From: Calliphora vicina
Taxonomy: Eukaryota; Arthropoda; Insecta; Diptera; Calliphoridae
Reading direction: 5' to 3'
Length of the DNA stretch: 64,000 nt
Assembly (NCBI RefSeq): GCF_958450345.1
Contig: NC_088781.1
Span: 119,796,431-119,860,430, forward strand
Part shown: positions 46,561 through 59,499 of the stretch, piece by piece
Position numbering within the stretch: the stretch's first letter is position 1
Layout: each line of letters begins with the position of its first letter
The notes under the pieces: generated by a model
Database searches by the model: none
Told to the model about the DNA's origin: nothing
Seen by the model: the letters and a program-made list of their open reading frames with translations, nothing else
Position numbers and translations under genes: made by a program

Positions 46561-49500
46561 CACAATCGCTTTAAATTTATAGTTTTCCTATTGAAAATTC
46601 TCAAATATTGAGTCTGTTTAACTCCTTCATTGAACCACCTCAAACTCCCTAAATGTAAATTATTTAATTTAATTTACACATTATTGTGGTTTATTTTTTT
46701 GCTCTTCATCAATATTCTAATTCCGGCAAATTGTTTTATTAATTTTAACCCATTTAAATTTACAAATATTTCAAAAATTCTCTCATACAATTTTCTATAG
46801 CATACCTTTAAGGGGGGGGGGAGAATTGAATTGTGTCTGTGTTGTTTTGTGTGGGTGTATTGAAACTATCAACAATAATCTAAACTAATAAAACTTTCAA
46901 CAAAAATGTCAAGCTGTCTTTCTAACTTGAAAACTATTACAAACAGAAGCATGAAAATAAAATAAAACAAAAAAAAAACTAGTAATGAAAAAAGAAACAC
47001 TGAGAACTTGTTAGTTATTTATGAAATATTTCTTTCTGTTTTTATTTGCAAGCATACAAAAGCAAGAAAAAAATTGAAAAGAAAAATAAACAAGTTAAAA
47101 GCACACCATTGTCTAAAGCATAATTTTAGGCATGTCAATCTAATTTTTAAAATGCTAAGGAATGTTGAAAATATTTATTCAAGGAAATATGTAAATTTTA
47201 AACTAAAGCAAATAATAATTTTAAATTAAATTATTTAAAGTTTGCTTTAATTTTTTTCTTTTAATAAACCTTGACAAAGGGAGTATAATTTACTTTAAGA
47301 AAACTGTAGAAATCAAATGTGTTGATATCATGTTAAGCTGTTGTTATTTTCTTTTGATCCATTTGATTCTTAGAATCGTGTATCAGTACTGTTTATGATT
47401 ATCTTGTGCCACTTCCTCTTGATTGTTTAGCAAGTATACAAATAAATATTTAAATTTTGTTTTCTTATTTATCGGGCAAATATTGTTTTTTTTTTTGTTC
47501 AACATAAAAGGCTCATCATCTGTTTGTTATTTTTATTATATTTTTAACGTTCTTCACAGTCATAATATAGCCATATTATTGTATTTCATTCTCTTTATTT
47601 TTAAATTATTAACAGGTGTTTGCTTTTCTATCAACAATTTTTGTTTTTTTTTCAGCTTTACAAATCAAAAAAAAAATAATATTCTTTTCACATTTTCCAC
47701 ATACAAACACACGCTCACTTTTTTTTAGCCGCTTAAAAGTATGCCCTGAAAACTTAATATTTTCTAATGCGTTGGCAAATAAACATAAAAAACAGAATAT
47801 TTTTTGCTTTGCATTTAAAAGTGAGTGAAAATGTTGGCTACAAAATCTTGTATTAGGAAGTTGAAAAATAAAGAAAATGAATATTAAATATCAGCCTCAG
47901 GCTGATAAAAATAAAAAAAAGTAGAAACGATATAAAGTAATTTTTTTGAAAAAAACCACAAAATTATGCTATAGATTTTAAGTATTTGTTTTGGTAGCTA
48001 GAAGTGAAACAAATCGAAGGATAACGAGCTCAAAAAATATCCGAAACTGATACATATTTCTCTGTGAGTGAGAAATAAACTATTTCTATTAGTTAGAAGT
48101 TTGAACTCTAATTGTGATACAATTTTTCTATAGAAAATCTTCTAGTCAGTGACAAACTACATTTGTTTCCCTTAGAGTATCTGCTGTTATAGAAAAACTC
48201 ACCCTGTACCTGACAAGCTTATTGTACAATTTCTTTATTTTTATTACCTAAATGCCATTTATTTTCTAATCAAATAAAAACAAAATACCGTACATTTATG
48301 TGACTTTTATTTAAAAAAGTGCGCTGTAAAAAATTTACTAAATCGCCCGCATAAAATGAAAGAAAAAAAAGAAAACTGCACCTAAAACAAATATACTCCA
48401 AATCCTTTAGCACTTTTGAACCAACTGTTTCATATGGGTCTTGCAAAGACTTTAAACTATTTGTTTTAAACTCTATTTCATGGCCGTAGATTTTTGTGTT
48501 TTTGCAAGATTTTCCTTTTTTTTGGAGGATTTTTTGTTTTAATTAAATTTGTAGTTTGGACGAAGCCATGTGGAAATAAATCAAACAAAAAGTTTTTGTG
48601 TGATGTTGGTATAGTAGAGTAATGGGAAAATTTTTCATCCCCAGAAAACGTGGCCAGAGAAAAAAACCCAATTCAATTTAGCAAAAGTGTTGAAGGAAAG
48701 AAATATTTGGGTGAAAAAAAAAAACTAAAATAGTTATTTAACTATAACACAAGCTTTTAAAAAGATTGAAGGACATTTTTTAATATTTTGAAATAAAAAA
48801 AGAGACTTAAATAAAGCTAGTCATTTGGGGAGATATGAAATTGTAATTAATAATAAATAGACTTTCAATAACTAGACTTTATTTCTTAAACATATTTTTA
48901 TTATTTTAATAATATTAAGTTAGAACTCCATATAAGCCACATTTTTAAGCAAATTAGCTTTAAACCATTAAAGTTTAAATGATTCTATGTTTAATACACA
49001 ATATTTGAAATACTGTCTTAAGCTTAATTGACCATAATTTATAATATTGCTTAAACTTAAATTAATTTCAATTAAGCCTTAAAATATACTACAGTGCTTG
49101 CCTAAAACTAGGCAATATTTTCTAGCTTAACCACAATATAAGCAATAAATAACAGAATAAACCCCCCAAAAAACTTAAATTTCAATTAGACAAAATCTTA
49201 TATTTTATGCCTCATATTTCTTTTAGTAATTATGCGCCATAATTCGACCGCAAAATTACTCTAACCCAAGAAAAAAGCCAACAAAAAAACAGCAAACTAA
49301 ACCGACTAAAAAACAAAAAGTTCAACTAAATAAACAACACTCAGTTAAAGCTAAAGCTAAACAAGACCAAATATTAACACCCAAAGTTAAGGCCATAAAA
49401 TAAACAATAATATTCCTAAGATAGAAATAAATATTTGTCAACAACCTACTTACAAGGACATTGGCTAATAGTACACACACAAAGAGGTCAGAGTACTAGC

Positions 49501-50094
49501 ACGAGTAGCAAAAGAGCAAACAGGAAGAAAAAGAACAACAGCAACAAAAACCAAAAAAAGTTAATATAATTTACATTAATTTATTTACAAATATAAACAA
49601 ACTCACACGCATTCTAACAAGGCTAACAAAACAAAATAAAATAGACTTAAGCCTTAAACAAGTATTTATACAGCCAGAAAGTAGGCTATGGTTTTTTCCA
49701 CAAACATTAAATAGATTTGCTGATGTAAAAAAAACAATACAAGTTTAGGAAAAATTGCGTTAATAAATTGTTTTCAAAATTTAATGTTTTTTTTTTATAT
49801 AAAAACTTTAATGTAATCTATATATGTGTAAATATTTACCAAATATGCGCTGTTTAAATAATTTGTTCTGTAACAAAAAGCTTCAATATAAATCTCATTT
49901 AAATATTTGTTTAGGTTGGCAAACAAATGTAAATTTTATTTTATTTATTAATAAAATTTTATTGACTTTCAATGTATCGATACATTATTTGCTTTATTAA
50001 AATATACACACTTTTTTAAGTGCCTGAAATTATGTTTTAAACATTTTCGGTAAATAATAAAGTTGAAATTCTTAGCTAAATAAATTTAGGAATT
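46561..50094. other. AT-rich non-coding DNA between arrays 8 and 9
   Basis: A G10 run lies near 46812. Single stray satellite-like units occur at 48120-48160 (AATTTTTCTATAGAAAATC) and at 50095. Dispersed CCTAAAAGTATGC-type words occur near 47738 and 49680. Frames at 47008-47828 are T-rich or A-rich artefacts. Nothing else recognised. Confidence 0.45.
47889..47907. other. Perfect 8-bp stem hairpin
   Basis: TATCAGCC, loop TCA, GGCTGATA, followed by an A/T run. It stands alone in AT-rich DNA; no adjoining feature explains it. Confidence 0.5.
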
Positions 50095-52690
50095 CATAGA
50101 AAAGCTCTGTCACAGATGGAGTCTGTTTCTTTAGAAAAACTTTAGCACAGACCGAGAAAAACTCTCTCACAGATAGAAACATTTTCTATAGAAGAATACT
50201 CTCACTTTTTCTATAGAAAAACTCTATCACAGATAGAGACTTTTTCTATAGAAAAACTCTATCACAGATAGAGACTTTTTCTATAGAAAAACTCTCTCAC
50301 AGATAGAGACTTTTTCTATAGCAAAACTCTATCACTGATAGAGACTTTTTCTATAGAAAAACTCTATCACATATAGAGACTTTTTCTATAGAAAAACTCT
50401 ATCACAGATAGAGACTTTTTCTATAGAAAAACTCTATCAGAGATAGAGACTTTTTCTATAGAAAAACTCTATCAGAGATAGAGACTTTTTCTATAGAAAA
50501 ACTCTATCAGAGATAGAGACTTTTTCTATAGAAAAACTCTATCAGAGATAGAGACTTTTTCTATAGAAAAACTCTATCACAGATAGAGACTTTTTCTATA
50601 GAAAAACTCTATCACAGATAGAGACTTTTTCTATAGAAAAACTCTATCACAGATAGAGACTTTTTCTATAGAAAAACTCTATCAGAGATAGAGACTTTTT
50701 CTATAGAAAAACTCTATCACAGATAGAGACTTTTTCTATAGAAAAACTCTATCACAGATAGAGACTTTTTTTATAGAAAAACTCTATCACAGATAGAGAC
50801 TTTTTCTATAGAAAAACTCTATCACAGATAGAGACTTTTTCTATAGAAAAACTCTATCACAGATAGAGACTTTTTCTATAGAAAAACTCTATCACAGATA
50901 GAGACTTTTTCTATAGAAAAACTCTATCACAGATAGAGACTTTTTCTATAGAAAAACTCTATCACAGATAGAGACTTTTTCTATAGAAAAACTCTATCAC
51001 AGATAGAGACTTTTTCTATAGAAAAACTCTATCACAGATAGAGACTTTTTCTATAGAAAAACTCTATCACAGATAGAGACTTTTTCTATAGAAAAACTCT
51101 ATCACAGATAGAGACTTTTTCTATAGAAAAACTCTATCACAGATATAGACTTTTTCTATAGAAAAACTCTATCACAGATAGAGACGTTTTCTATAGAAAA
51201 ACTCTATCACAGATAGAGACGTTTTCTATAGAAAAACTCTATCACAGATAGAGACGTTTTCTATAGAAAAACTCTATCACAGATAGAGACGTTTTCTATA
51301 GAAAAACTCTATCACAGATAGAGACGTTTTCTATAGAAAAACTCTATCACAGATAGAGACGTTTTCTATAGAAAAACTCTATCACAGATAGAGATTTTTT
51401 CTATAGAAAAACTCTATCAAATATAGAGACTTTTTCTATAGAAAAACTCTATCACAGATAGAGACTTTTTCTATACAAAAACACTATCACAGATAGAGGC
51501 TTTTTCAATAGAAAAACTCTATCACAGATAGAGACTTTTTATATAGAAAAACTCTATCAAAAAAAAAAACATTCTGCAAAAAAAAACTCTATCACTGATA
51601 GAGACTTTTTCTACAGAAAAACTCTATCACAATAGAGACTTTTTCTACAGAAAAACTCTCTTACATATAGTAACTTTTTCTATAGAAAAACTCTCTTACA
51701 GATAGTAACTTTTTCTATAGAAAAACTCTCTTACAGATAGTGACTTTTTCTATAGAAAAACTCTCTTACAGATAGTGACTTTTTCTATAGAAAAACTCTC
51801 TTACAGATAGTGACTTTTTCTATAGAAAAACTCTCTTACAGATAGTGACTTTTTCTATAGAAAAACTCTCTTACAGATAGTGACTTTTTCTATAGAAAAT
51901 CTCTCTTACAGATAGTGACTTTTTCTATAGAAAAACTCTCTTACAGATAGTGAATTTTTCTATAGAAAAACTCTCTTACAGATAGTGAATTTTTCTATAG
52001 AAAAACTCTCTTACAGATAGTGAATTTTTCTATAGAAAAACTCTCTTACAGATAGTGAATTTTTCTATAGAAAAACTCTCTTACAGATAGTGAATTTTTC
52101 TATAGAAAAACTCTCTTACAGATAGTGAATTTTTCTATAGAAAAACTCTCTTACAGATAGTGAATTTTTCTATAGAAAAACTCTCTTACAGATAGTGAAT
52201 TTTTCTATAGAAAAACTCTCTTACAGATAGTGACTTTTTCTATAGAAAAACTCTCTTACAGATAGTGACTTTTTCTATAGAAAAACTCTCTTACAGATAG
52301 TGACTTTTTCTATAGAAAAACTCTCTTACAGATAGTGACTTTTTCTATAGAAAAACTCTCTTACAGATAGTGACTTTTTCTATAGAAAAACTCTCTTACA
52401 GATAGTGACTTTTTCTATAGAAAAAGTCTCTTACAGATAGTGAATTTTTCTATAGAAAAACTCTCTTACAGATAGTGAATTTTTCTATAAGTGAATTTTT
52501 CTATAGAAAAACTCTCTTACAGATAGTGAATTTTTCTATAGAAAAACTCTCTTACAGATAGTGAATTTTTCTATAGAAGTACTCTGTCACAGACCGATAG
52601 ATTTTCTGAGGGAACTATCTGTCACTGAGAGAGACTTTTTGAATGGATAATTTCTGTAACTGGAGAGATTTTTTATAGAAAATGTTTTTC
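50095..52690. repeat. Satellite array 9: 35-bp unit, dyad CTCTATC-ACA-GATAGAG
   Basis: The largest array, about 70 units. In the left two thirds (50200-51650) the unit is AAACTCTATCACAGATAGAG plus ACTTTTTCTATAGAAAA, whose variable part forms a perfect 7-bp stem. Sub-blocks differ by single bases: CAGAGATAG at 50430-50560 and GACGTTTTC at 51185-51365. At about 51650 the unit changes to ACTCTCTTACAGATAGTGAC, in which the stem is interrupted, then to GTGAATTTTTC (51945-52200) and back to GTGAC. Edges are eroded as in the other arrays. Confidence 0.95.
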
Positions 52691-55600
52691 GCAAATTTTT
52701 TCTTAAAATTGTTTCCAAGTATACTTTTAGGCACTTAAAACATTTTATTATTAAACACTGATTATTATATTAGTAAACTGATGTTACACAGCTTTAAACA
52801 AAGTAGCATTTATCAATAATTTTAATGAAAAATCTCACACTTTTAATATAATTGCGTAATTTTTAAATGAGTTTAATATATGGCACTTTGCTCTCAACAG
52901 GTTTTTTATTAAATAAAATGCCAAGCATACTTTAAAGTGCTTCAAATGAAAGCAAAATCTGTTACAGTGGATGCCTTAATAAAGTTTAATAAAAATACAA
53001 AGAAAAAAATTAAAGAAAATGGGCTAAAGCAATGAGAAAATTATGTAAACTAAGACTTTTTTTGTATGCTCGAAGTATTATAATTTTCCTGAATATAATT
53101 TTTGTACTTGTTAATTTAATAAATAAAGTTTTTATTTATTATGTATGCTTTAAAAAATTCCTCTTTACTGCCCCTTACTGTATACTATACTTTATAACTA
53201 TGATTGAAATGAATGTTAAAATTAAATAAAATAAACTTAGATATGTTGTTGACCTGAATTGTAGTCGATTTGTTTTATATTTTATTTTTTAATTTTTTTT
53301 CATTATTAAATGTAAATTTTCAATGAAACTGACATTGTGAAGTATGAGTTGAAAACTTTTCTATGTAGTATGTAGAATAAACCATAGAAATTTCAATCAT
53401 ATAAGTCAAAACTATAATATAAAATAAAAATCATTTATAAAAAATCAACACAGTGGAAAAAACTAGTAATTGAAAATAAAGAAGAAAAAAAAAGTAATAA
53501 AATAATATGTAAATAGAATAGGAATGAGAGAGAGAGTAATTAAAGTGAAAGAAACAAATTTAATAATTTATATAAAAAAAAACTATATAGAATTTGTATG
53601 ATTTTAATCATAAATACTTTATATGTTTAAGAAGGATTATTGTGGTATTACTTGTATTATTTGAAAAAAAAAAATGTTATATTTGGGTTTGAAATACCAA
53701 ACATTTATGCTTGAAATATTTTTGTATTTTCTATAGCAGCAAAGCATACTTTTGGGTGCATTGGCGTATATTGAACTTAAACTTGAAATGAATGAGAAAA
53801 ACTAAACGAAACGAATCGTACAAAAATATACATTTCAATTACTTTAGTTTCATTTATGGTTGCTATTTGTATGGGTTTCTTTGCTTTTTATAGGGTTTTA
53901 AAGTTATGATGATATAAAGTATTAAATAGAGTATTTTTACAAGGGTGGAGTGTAAAAGGAAGATTGAAGTACTTGAAATACGACATTTTTCAACTTTTGT
54001 TAATATCTACTATGAAAATTGATCTTACAAAATGTTCGTTTTGTCTTGAGATATTATATTCTTTTCTTGAACTGTTATTTAAAAGATTTTCTCACAACCC
54101 TCGTTATCTTGTTATTTAAGTAAGTCATCTTTATTTTTTCTTTCATTTTATAAATTTATGATAGAACACTTTAAAATGCTATATATAACGAATATTTAAT
54201 ACACTCTACTTGAAAATAGAATTCCGAAAGTTTAACTCGTTTCAACTTTGAATACCTTACACACATGAATAATTCAACAACAACAGGAATACAACAATAA
54301 CAATATAAAAACAATAAAATCTACAACATACGATAAATTCATTTACACATTGCTTACACAGCAGAACAATCTTGGAAATAATTTGCTCTAAAAACATAAA
54401 ATTCTTGTCTCACATTTTGTTTAATAACTTTCTTTAGACTAAACGAATTTTAATTATTTTCAATACCAAAGATTCTAAGATTATGATAAATATTTTAACA
54501 AAATTTCATTAAATTCGATTATTAATATTGGACAATAGAGTGATTTAAACACACAGACACAAGAATATAGTTAAATTGATGTAGAACACAAGAATCTAAT
54601 TAAATTGACGTAGTATATCTTAAGAATCAGTTTAAACGAATATGCCTAAATGTTACTTAAGGAACGATAAACTTATTTATACTGTAGCACATGAGTAGTG
54701 AACAAAAAAGATAAAAAAGTTAAAAAAAAATATTTAGTAAAAAAATAAAAAAAATTAAAAAAAAAATAATAAGAATAATGAAAGAAAATAGTAAACCAAG
54801 TTAAAATAAACCAAAACAGTGAAAACTTTTTAAGAAAATTAAAAGCAGTCGTCTATATATATTTAACTTTTGAACAGAAAGAAAATTATTTTTCCCTTAA
54901 CATCAAACTTTTGTAGCTTTCACTGTTTTATTTTTAAATATTAAGACTTTTCTTTTAAGCTCTCTTGAGCTAAACAAACTAAGCATTAATATTTAAAACA
55001 AATGTATAAAAATATTAAACTAAATATGAGAAAAATAAAACACAACCTATTTGTAATTTAATCTTAAAACAAACTGACCCTTTTTTTACATTTTTCAGCA
55101 GACTGGCTTTTTAAAACCTAAACCTAACCAATATAAAAAAAAAAAACATAAATAAGATATTTGCTTAAATACTTGTTTAGTCTTTAACTAAAATCCTTTA
55201 ACTACAAACATTTGGCTACAGCAAGCAAATGGTTTGTAGAACACCTAAAAGTATGCTTGGAAAATGAAACTAAATATAGGTACGTATAGCAGACATGTTA
55301 AATAGTAAATTAAAACAAGACCACGTAGTTAAATGTCTGCTTATAATAAAGCAGGATAATATAAAAAGAATTTTAAAATATAATCTGCTTATAAACAGCA
55401 ACTAATAATAAGAAAATAAATATTGTAATTTTATGTAAATGCCTAAATTTATGCTTTAAATTTGCTAAAGGTTTTAAATGTATGTGTTGGCATCTTTTTC
55501 ATTGTTTTAATTTATTAAAAATTATCACCTTTAAAAATATATTACATTTTACAGCACAGTTTACATTTATTCTTTTAATTGCCTAAAAGCATGCTTTAAA

Positions 55601-56964
55601 TTTTTAGTTATGTACTTGGGCTAGACACTGCATATCTAATCGTTTGGAAAAGGTAAATTTGCTGTAAAAGACGGGCAATAAGCAAGTGGAAAGTAGTTTC
55701 GATGTCCTCAAGGATAGTCTATGGTGTATGTTAGTAATGGAGAGGCAACAGCAGCCACTCCTATCTTAGCTTTCACTTTAAATTATTTTAAAAACTTCTG
55801 AAAATAGGCTTTTGTTGAATCTGTTTCAGTATTCCGTTGATATTCTTATATTGGAATTAACATTAACTGACTGAGAATTATTAGTCTTTCTGTACTACTA
55901 TTAAAATAGGCTTTATTCCAAAGTGGTTCAACTCTTATGTGAAATTAAAACTTTACAAAACTTAGTCTACTTAAAGGCGATAAATATAATAGACAATAGA
56001 TCTGCTTGGAATTAAGTGATAAATATGCTGGTTAAAAGCCTTGCAAGTAGATTGGTGGGTAACCCATGAAGTTTTTTTCCTCAACGTGTAACTTGTGCCT
56101 AGGCTATAGTAATGTATATTTAAAGCGCCTTAAGTAGACTTCGGAGTTTATAATTATATGTAAGAACACTTTATTTCATAAAATAATTTTGTATTATATT
56201 AATTGTTATTTAAATAATTTTGATATTTATTTATATATGTTTGCATATCAAAGCAATTATGAAAATTAAACATTTTCTAATGAGATTCCTTGTAATAAGT
56301 ATGTTGAAAATATAAAAAAACATATTAAGATTTGTTAAATCAGAATATTGCAATTTCTCGTACAATATATACATTTTACTTATATTTAAATAATTGTATA
56401 TATTTATGTATATTTTTCCTCCTACATTAATTGAAGTTTATTTAAATCTTCTTAGAATTGTGATTAATTAGCAACATTTAATTGCAATGAGTTTTATTAT
56501 CAATTAATTAATAGGCTTAAATGTAAAATTTTATATTACAATTTTTTGAAAATGCATAGAAATACATAAATAAGTATTTATAATAAATTAAATTCAATAT
56601 AAAATGGTAGCCCTTTCTAATATTCACAGTTTTAAATTGTAAATAAACTGTTGCAATTGGCTAATGAATTTATAAAGATAAAGGAGAAAGAATTTAAAGC
56701 AAATATTAATATTATATTAATATATTTCCTATAACGCTATAAGTTCTAAAATTATTTAACTTCAGCGACTCTGTTGAAATTTTGTTAGATTTTTGAACAA
56801 ACCTTTTTTCGCAAAATATTAAAACTTAAACTGGCTACACTATAGATTACTTAGGCACAATAAAGTGCCAATTGACTTTAATCGGGTATATCTGAAATTT
56901 CTAAAGATCTTTTTGCATTAAGACCCAAAAATATTTAAATTGAATTTAACCAAATAACTAAAAA
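52691..56964. other. Long AT-rich stretch without recognised genes or elements
   Basis: A/T content is very high with few repeats. Dispersed words: AAGTATACTTTTAGGC (about 52718), AAGCATACTTTAAAG (52923), AAAGCATACTTTTGGG (53740), ACCTAAAAGTATGC (55241) and CCTAAAAGCATGC (55582). No splice-site-bounded open frame stood out. This is the longest satellite-free interval in the right half. Confidence 0.45.
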
Positions 56965-57300
56965 AACAAGTAAGAGAGCTATATTCGGCTGTGCCGAATC
57001 TTAGATACCCTTCACCAAATTATACTTAAAAATTATATTTTTTCAAATATTTTTAGGTAAACAAAATTAAAATTTTTTTTTCGAAATTTTTTTTTAAAAA
57101 AGTTTTTTCCAAATTTTTTTTTTGAATTTTCAAAAAAAAAATTTTTTTGGAAAAATAATTTATGACAAAAAAAAATTCGGATTAAAAAATATTTTTCCCG
57201 ATTTTGACCCATCGTTGCAATGGACTTTAAAATTACTATCATTGAAATATTTATCTATATTAATGATTTAGTAATCCAGATATAGATAAAAAATAGGTAG
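56965..57300 (+). mobile_element. Dispersed TATACCC...GGGTATA repeat, 3'-truncated copy
   Basis: Opens AACAAGTAAGAGAGCTATA, the hairpin TTCGGCTGTGCCGAA and CCCTTCACCAAATTATACTT. It has mixed A/T homopolymers, TTTTGACCCATCGTTGC, and TAGTAATCCAGATATAG, then stops where the next copy begins. The 69-codon minus frame at 57033-57242 is its A/T tract. Confidence 0.8.
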
Positions 57301-57304
57301 ATAG

Positions 57305-57803
57305 CTATAATCGGCTGTGCCGAATCTTATCCTTCACCTTATTAAACTTTAAAATATAAATTTTAAATATTTTTAGGTAAACAAAATTTTAATTTTTGTT
57401 TTGAAAATATTTTTTGAAATTTTTTTCCAAAATTTATTTTTAGGTTTTAAAAAAAAAAATTAAATTTATTAGTAAAAAGAAATTATGACAAAAAAATTTT
57501 TTGGTAAAAAAAATTCTGGTTAAATTTTTTTTCCGATTATAACCTATTGTAGGTCCAACTTACTTTTAGCAATGGACTTTAAAATATCTATCATTAGATA
57601 TCCAGATATAGAAATAAAATATAGGCTAAAAATCGAGGTTTTCTCAGCCATTTGTGGGTCGATTTTAAATAGCAACCGAGATGGAAGAATTTTCGACATA
57701 TTGATGTATGAATCATGTATGTCAGTTATTTAGGGGCTACGGAAAGTTGATTTGAACATACAGATCGACAGACGGACACTTGTTACTCATGGCAAAGGGT
57801 ATA
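57305..57803 (+). mobile_element. Dispersed TATACCC...GGGTATA repeat, tandem second copy
   Basis: Starts with GGCTGTGCCGAATCTTATCC, immediately after the truncated copy, in the same orientation. It carries CTATTGTAGGTCCAACTTAC, CTATCATTAGATATCCAG, TCAGCCATTTGTGGGTCG, ACAGATCGACAGACGGACAC and ends GGCAAAGGGTATA. Head-to-tail adjacency suggests insertion of one copy into or beside the other. Confidence 0.8.
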
Positions 57804-58129
57804 AAAATGTATGTATGAATGACATGCATTTTTGTATATAAACTAGCTTTTGCCCGGGTCTTCGTTCTCTCATAAAACTCTCCTATATAAATACCTAACG
57901 GATGAAACCAGTTATAAGTTTTTTAAAATGTCCATAAGTTTTAAGGAGAGCAGATTTTTTATTAAATTTTTTTGTATTATTTTGTTTAGAAGAAGTTCCA
58001 AAAATCAGTTAAATTTTGTTCCCATTTCAAAAAAGTACCAAAATACAATACGAGATGTTTTCAAGAAAAGAACAATTCGATTTCAATTTATATATGTATA
58101 TTTTTAATACTTTATAAAATAAATTGGGT

Positions 58130-58300
58130 TACTGCACCATGATCAATGATTTTTTGTTTGAAAATATGGAGGACATGTGGTTTCAACAGGACAAAGTATA
58201 GCCGAGGTGTCCATATGACCGAAATAATTTTTAATGTCATGTATGGATTATTCGAATAAAAAAATTTAATTAAACAATAACTTTTAATAAAACTACGAGA
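58130..58300 (+). pseudogene. Tc1/mariner-superfamily transposase fragment
   Basis: The plus strand reads MINDFLFENMEDMWFQQDKV, then a stop and frameshift, and HMTEIIFNVMYGLFE. The phrase EDMWFQQD is the hallmark of one group of IS630/Tc1/mariner transposases, where WFQQDGA carries the second catalytic Asp; here it is the GAC at 58190-58192, and GA is replaced by KV plus a stop. Sequence after about 58300 is no longer alignable by eye. The 133-codon minus-strand frame at 58112-58513 is the antisense of this relic, not a gene. Confidence 0.55.
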
Positions 58301-58655
58301 CCACTTCAATGTCCATCTTTGTGTGTAAATCACTAAGGGGAACAAAATACTCAAGCAAAATTGTTGTAATTTATATATAATCTTTATCATTAACCTAGAA
58401 AGTTTGGTATTGAAAATCACCCCTATTGGAGGAGTATTAACAAAGTGGTTAATTAAAATATACGACAACTGAAAAAACAAAAACATTTTTTTTAAAAGTA
58501 AACTGCATTTCAAATTCTAATTCAATTTAGCTTTTACCATTTGGTTATAGAAAGCCAGATCTGTAATTGGGTCTCCCAAGTATATTTGTTAAAATCATCA
58601 TTTAACATAATGATCCTTTAAATATGCTACACATTTTTCATTTGCTTTTATTAAG

Positions 58656-58979
58656 AACTAGTTTACCGCACCGGCTTCGCCCGGTAGCATTTACTAATGT
58701 TAGTTCTTCAAGTTTCTCCAACCCACATACACCTGCCTGTTCTTATTTATTTGCAAATAAAATATCTAAATTTGTACTGCATACTTTAGGGGGCATTTTT
58801 TATTACTGTTAACTGTAGTCAAAAAAAATTCCGAGTTTTACCCGGAATTTTAGAATTTTTTCTTTACAAACCATCTCCTGAAAATTTCAAATCGAATAAA
58901 AAAAATCAGCCAAATCGCTTCAGCCGTTCTCACGTGATGCCATTACATACATGGACCATTTCATTTTTATATATATAGA
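58656..58979 (+). mobile_element. Short dispersed element, plus-oriented member of an inverted pair
   Basis: Begins AACTAGTTTACCGCACCGGC then TTCGCCCGG. It contains CTGCATACTTTAGGGGGC, TTCCGAGTTTTACCCGG, ACAAACCATCTCCTGAAAAT, CAGCCGTTCTCACGTGATG and ends in TTTTATATATATAGA. The GC-rich head, a conserved CAGCCGTTCTC phrase and an (AT)n tail recall the 3' ends of RTE-type non-LTR families and derived SINEs; the exact family is not established. A partial head (ACTAGCTTTTGCCCGGG) also occurs at 57841. Confidence 0.65.
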
Positions 58980-59499
58980 ATATTATTTATTTACAGAATT
59001 TTATATTCATTATTAAAACTTGTTGTCCTTTTGCAAATCTCTAACTATAACCACCACATTAATAATTTGGCTTTTAATTGCTAAATATTTCAGTAAAATT
59101 TAAAAAAAATTTTAGATTTATGTAAACAAATATTTTCGCCCTTAAAATAGGCAACAAATTATTGTAAAAACTTGAGTAAAATTTAAAAAAAATATTTATG
59201 TAAACAAATAAAGTCCTTACCTTAAAATAGGCAAAAAACTAAAACTTTTAAATATACATACAGATTACAAAATCATATTCTTTGTAAATCTTTTCAATAT
59301 AAATTCTATTAATTTAAGTAAAATCTACAAAAGTTTGTAGATTTGTGATAAACATATTATCTAAGAATATTTAAAAAAAATCTAAAAATTTGCTTTAAAA
59401 TAGGCAACAAATTGAAAATATCAGTTTTACAGAAAAATTACATAATAAAATTTTTTGTAAAGCTCTTACTACTAGCAACAGTTTCCAAATTTTACTTAT

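Noticed and set aside
47423..47828. Overlapping hydrophobic frames of 101 and 70 codons
   Set aside because: Phe/Leu/Ile/Tyr-rich because of T-rich DNA; no domain, poor starts, no splice context.
58112..58513. 133-codon minus-strand frame
   Set aside because: It is antisense to a Tc1/mariner transposase relic visible on the plus strand (EDMWFQQD).
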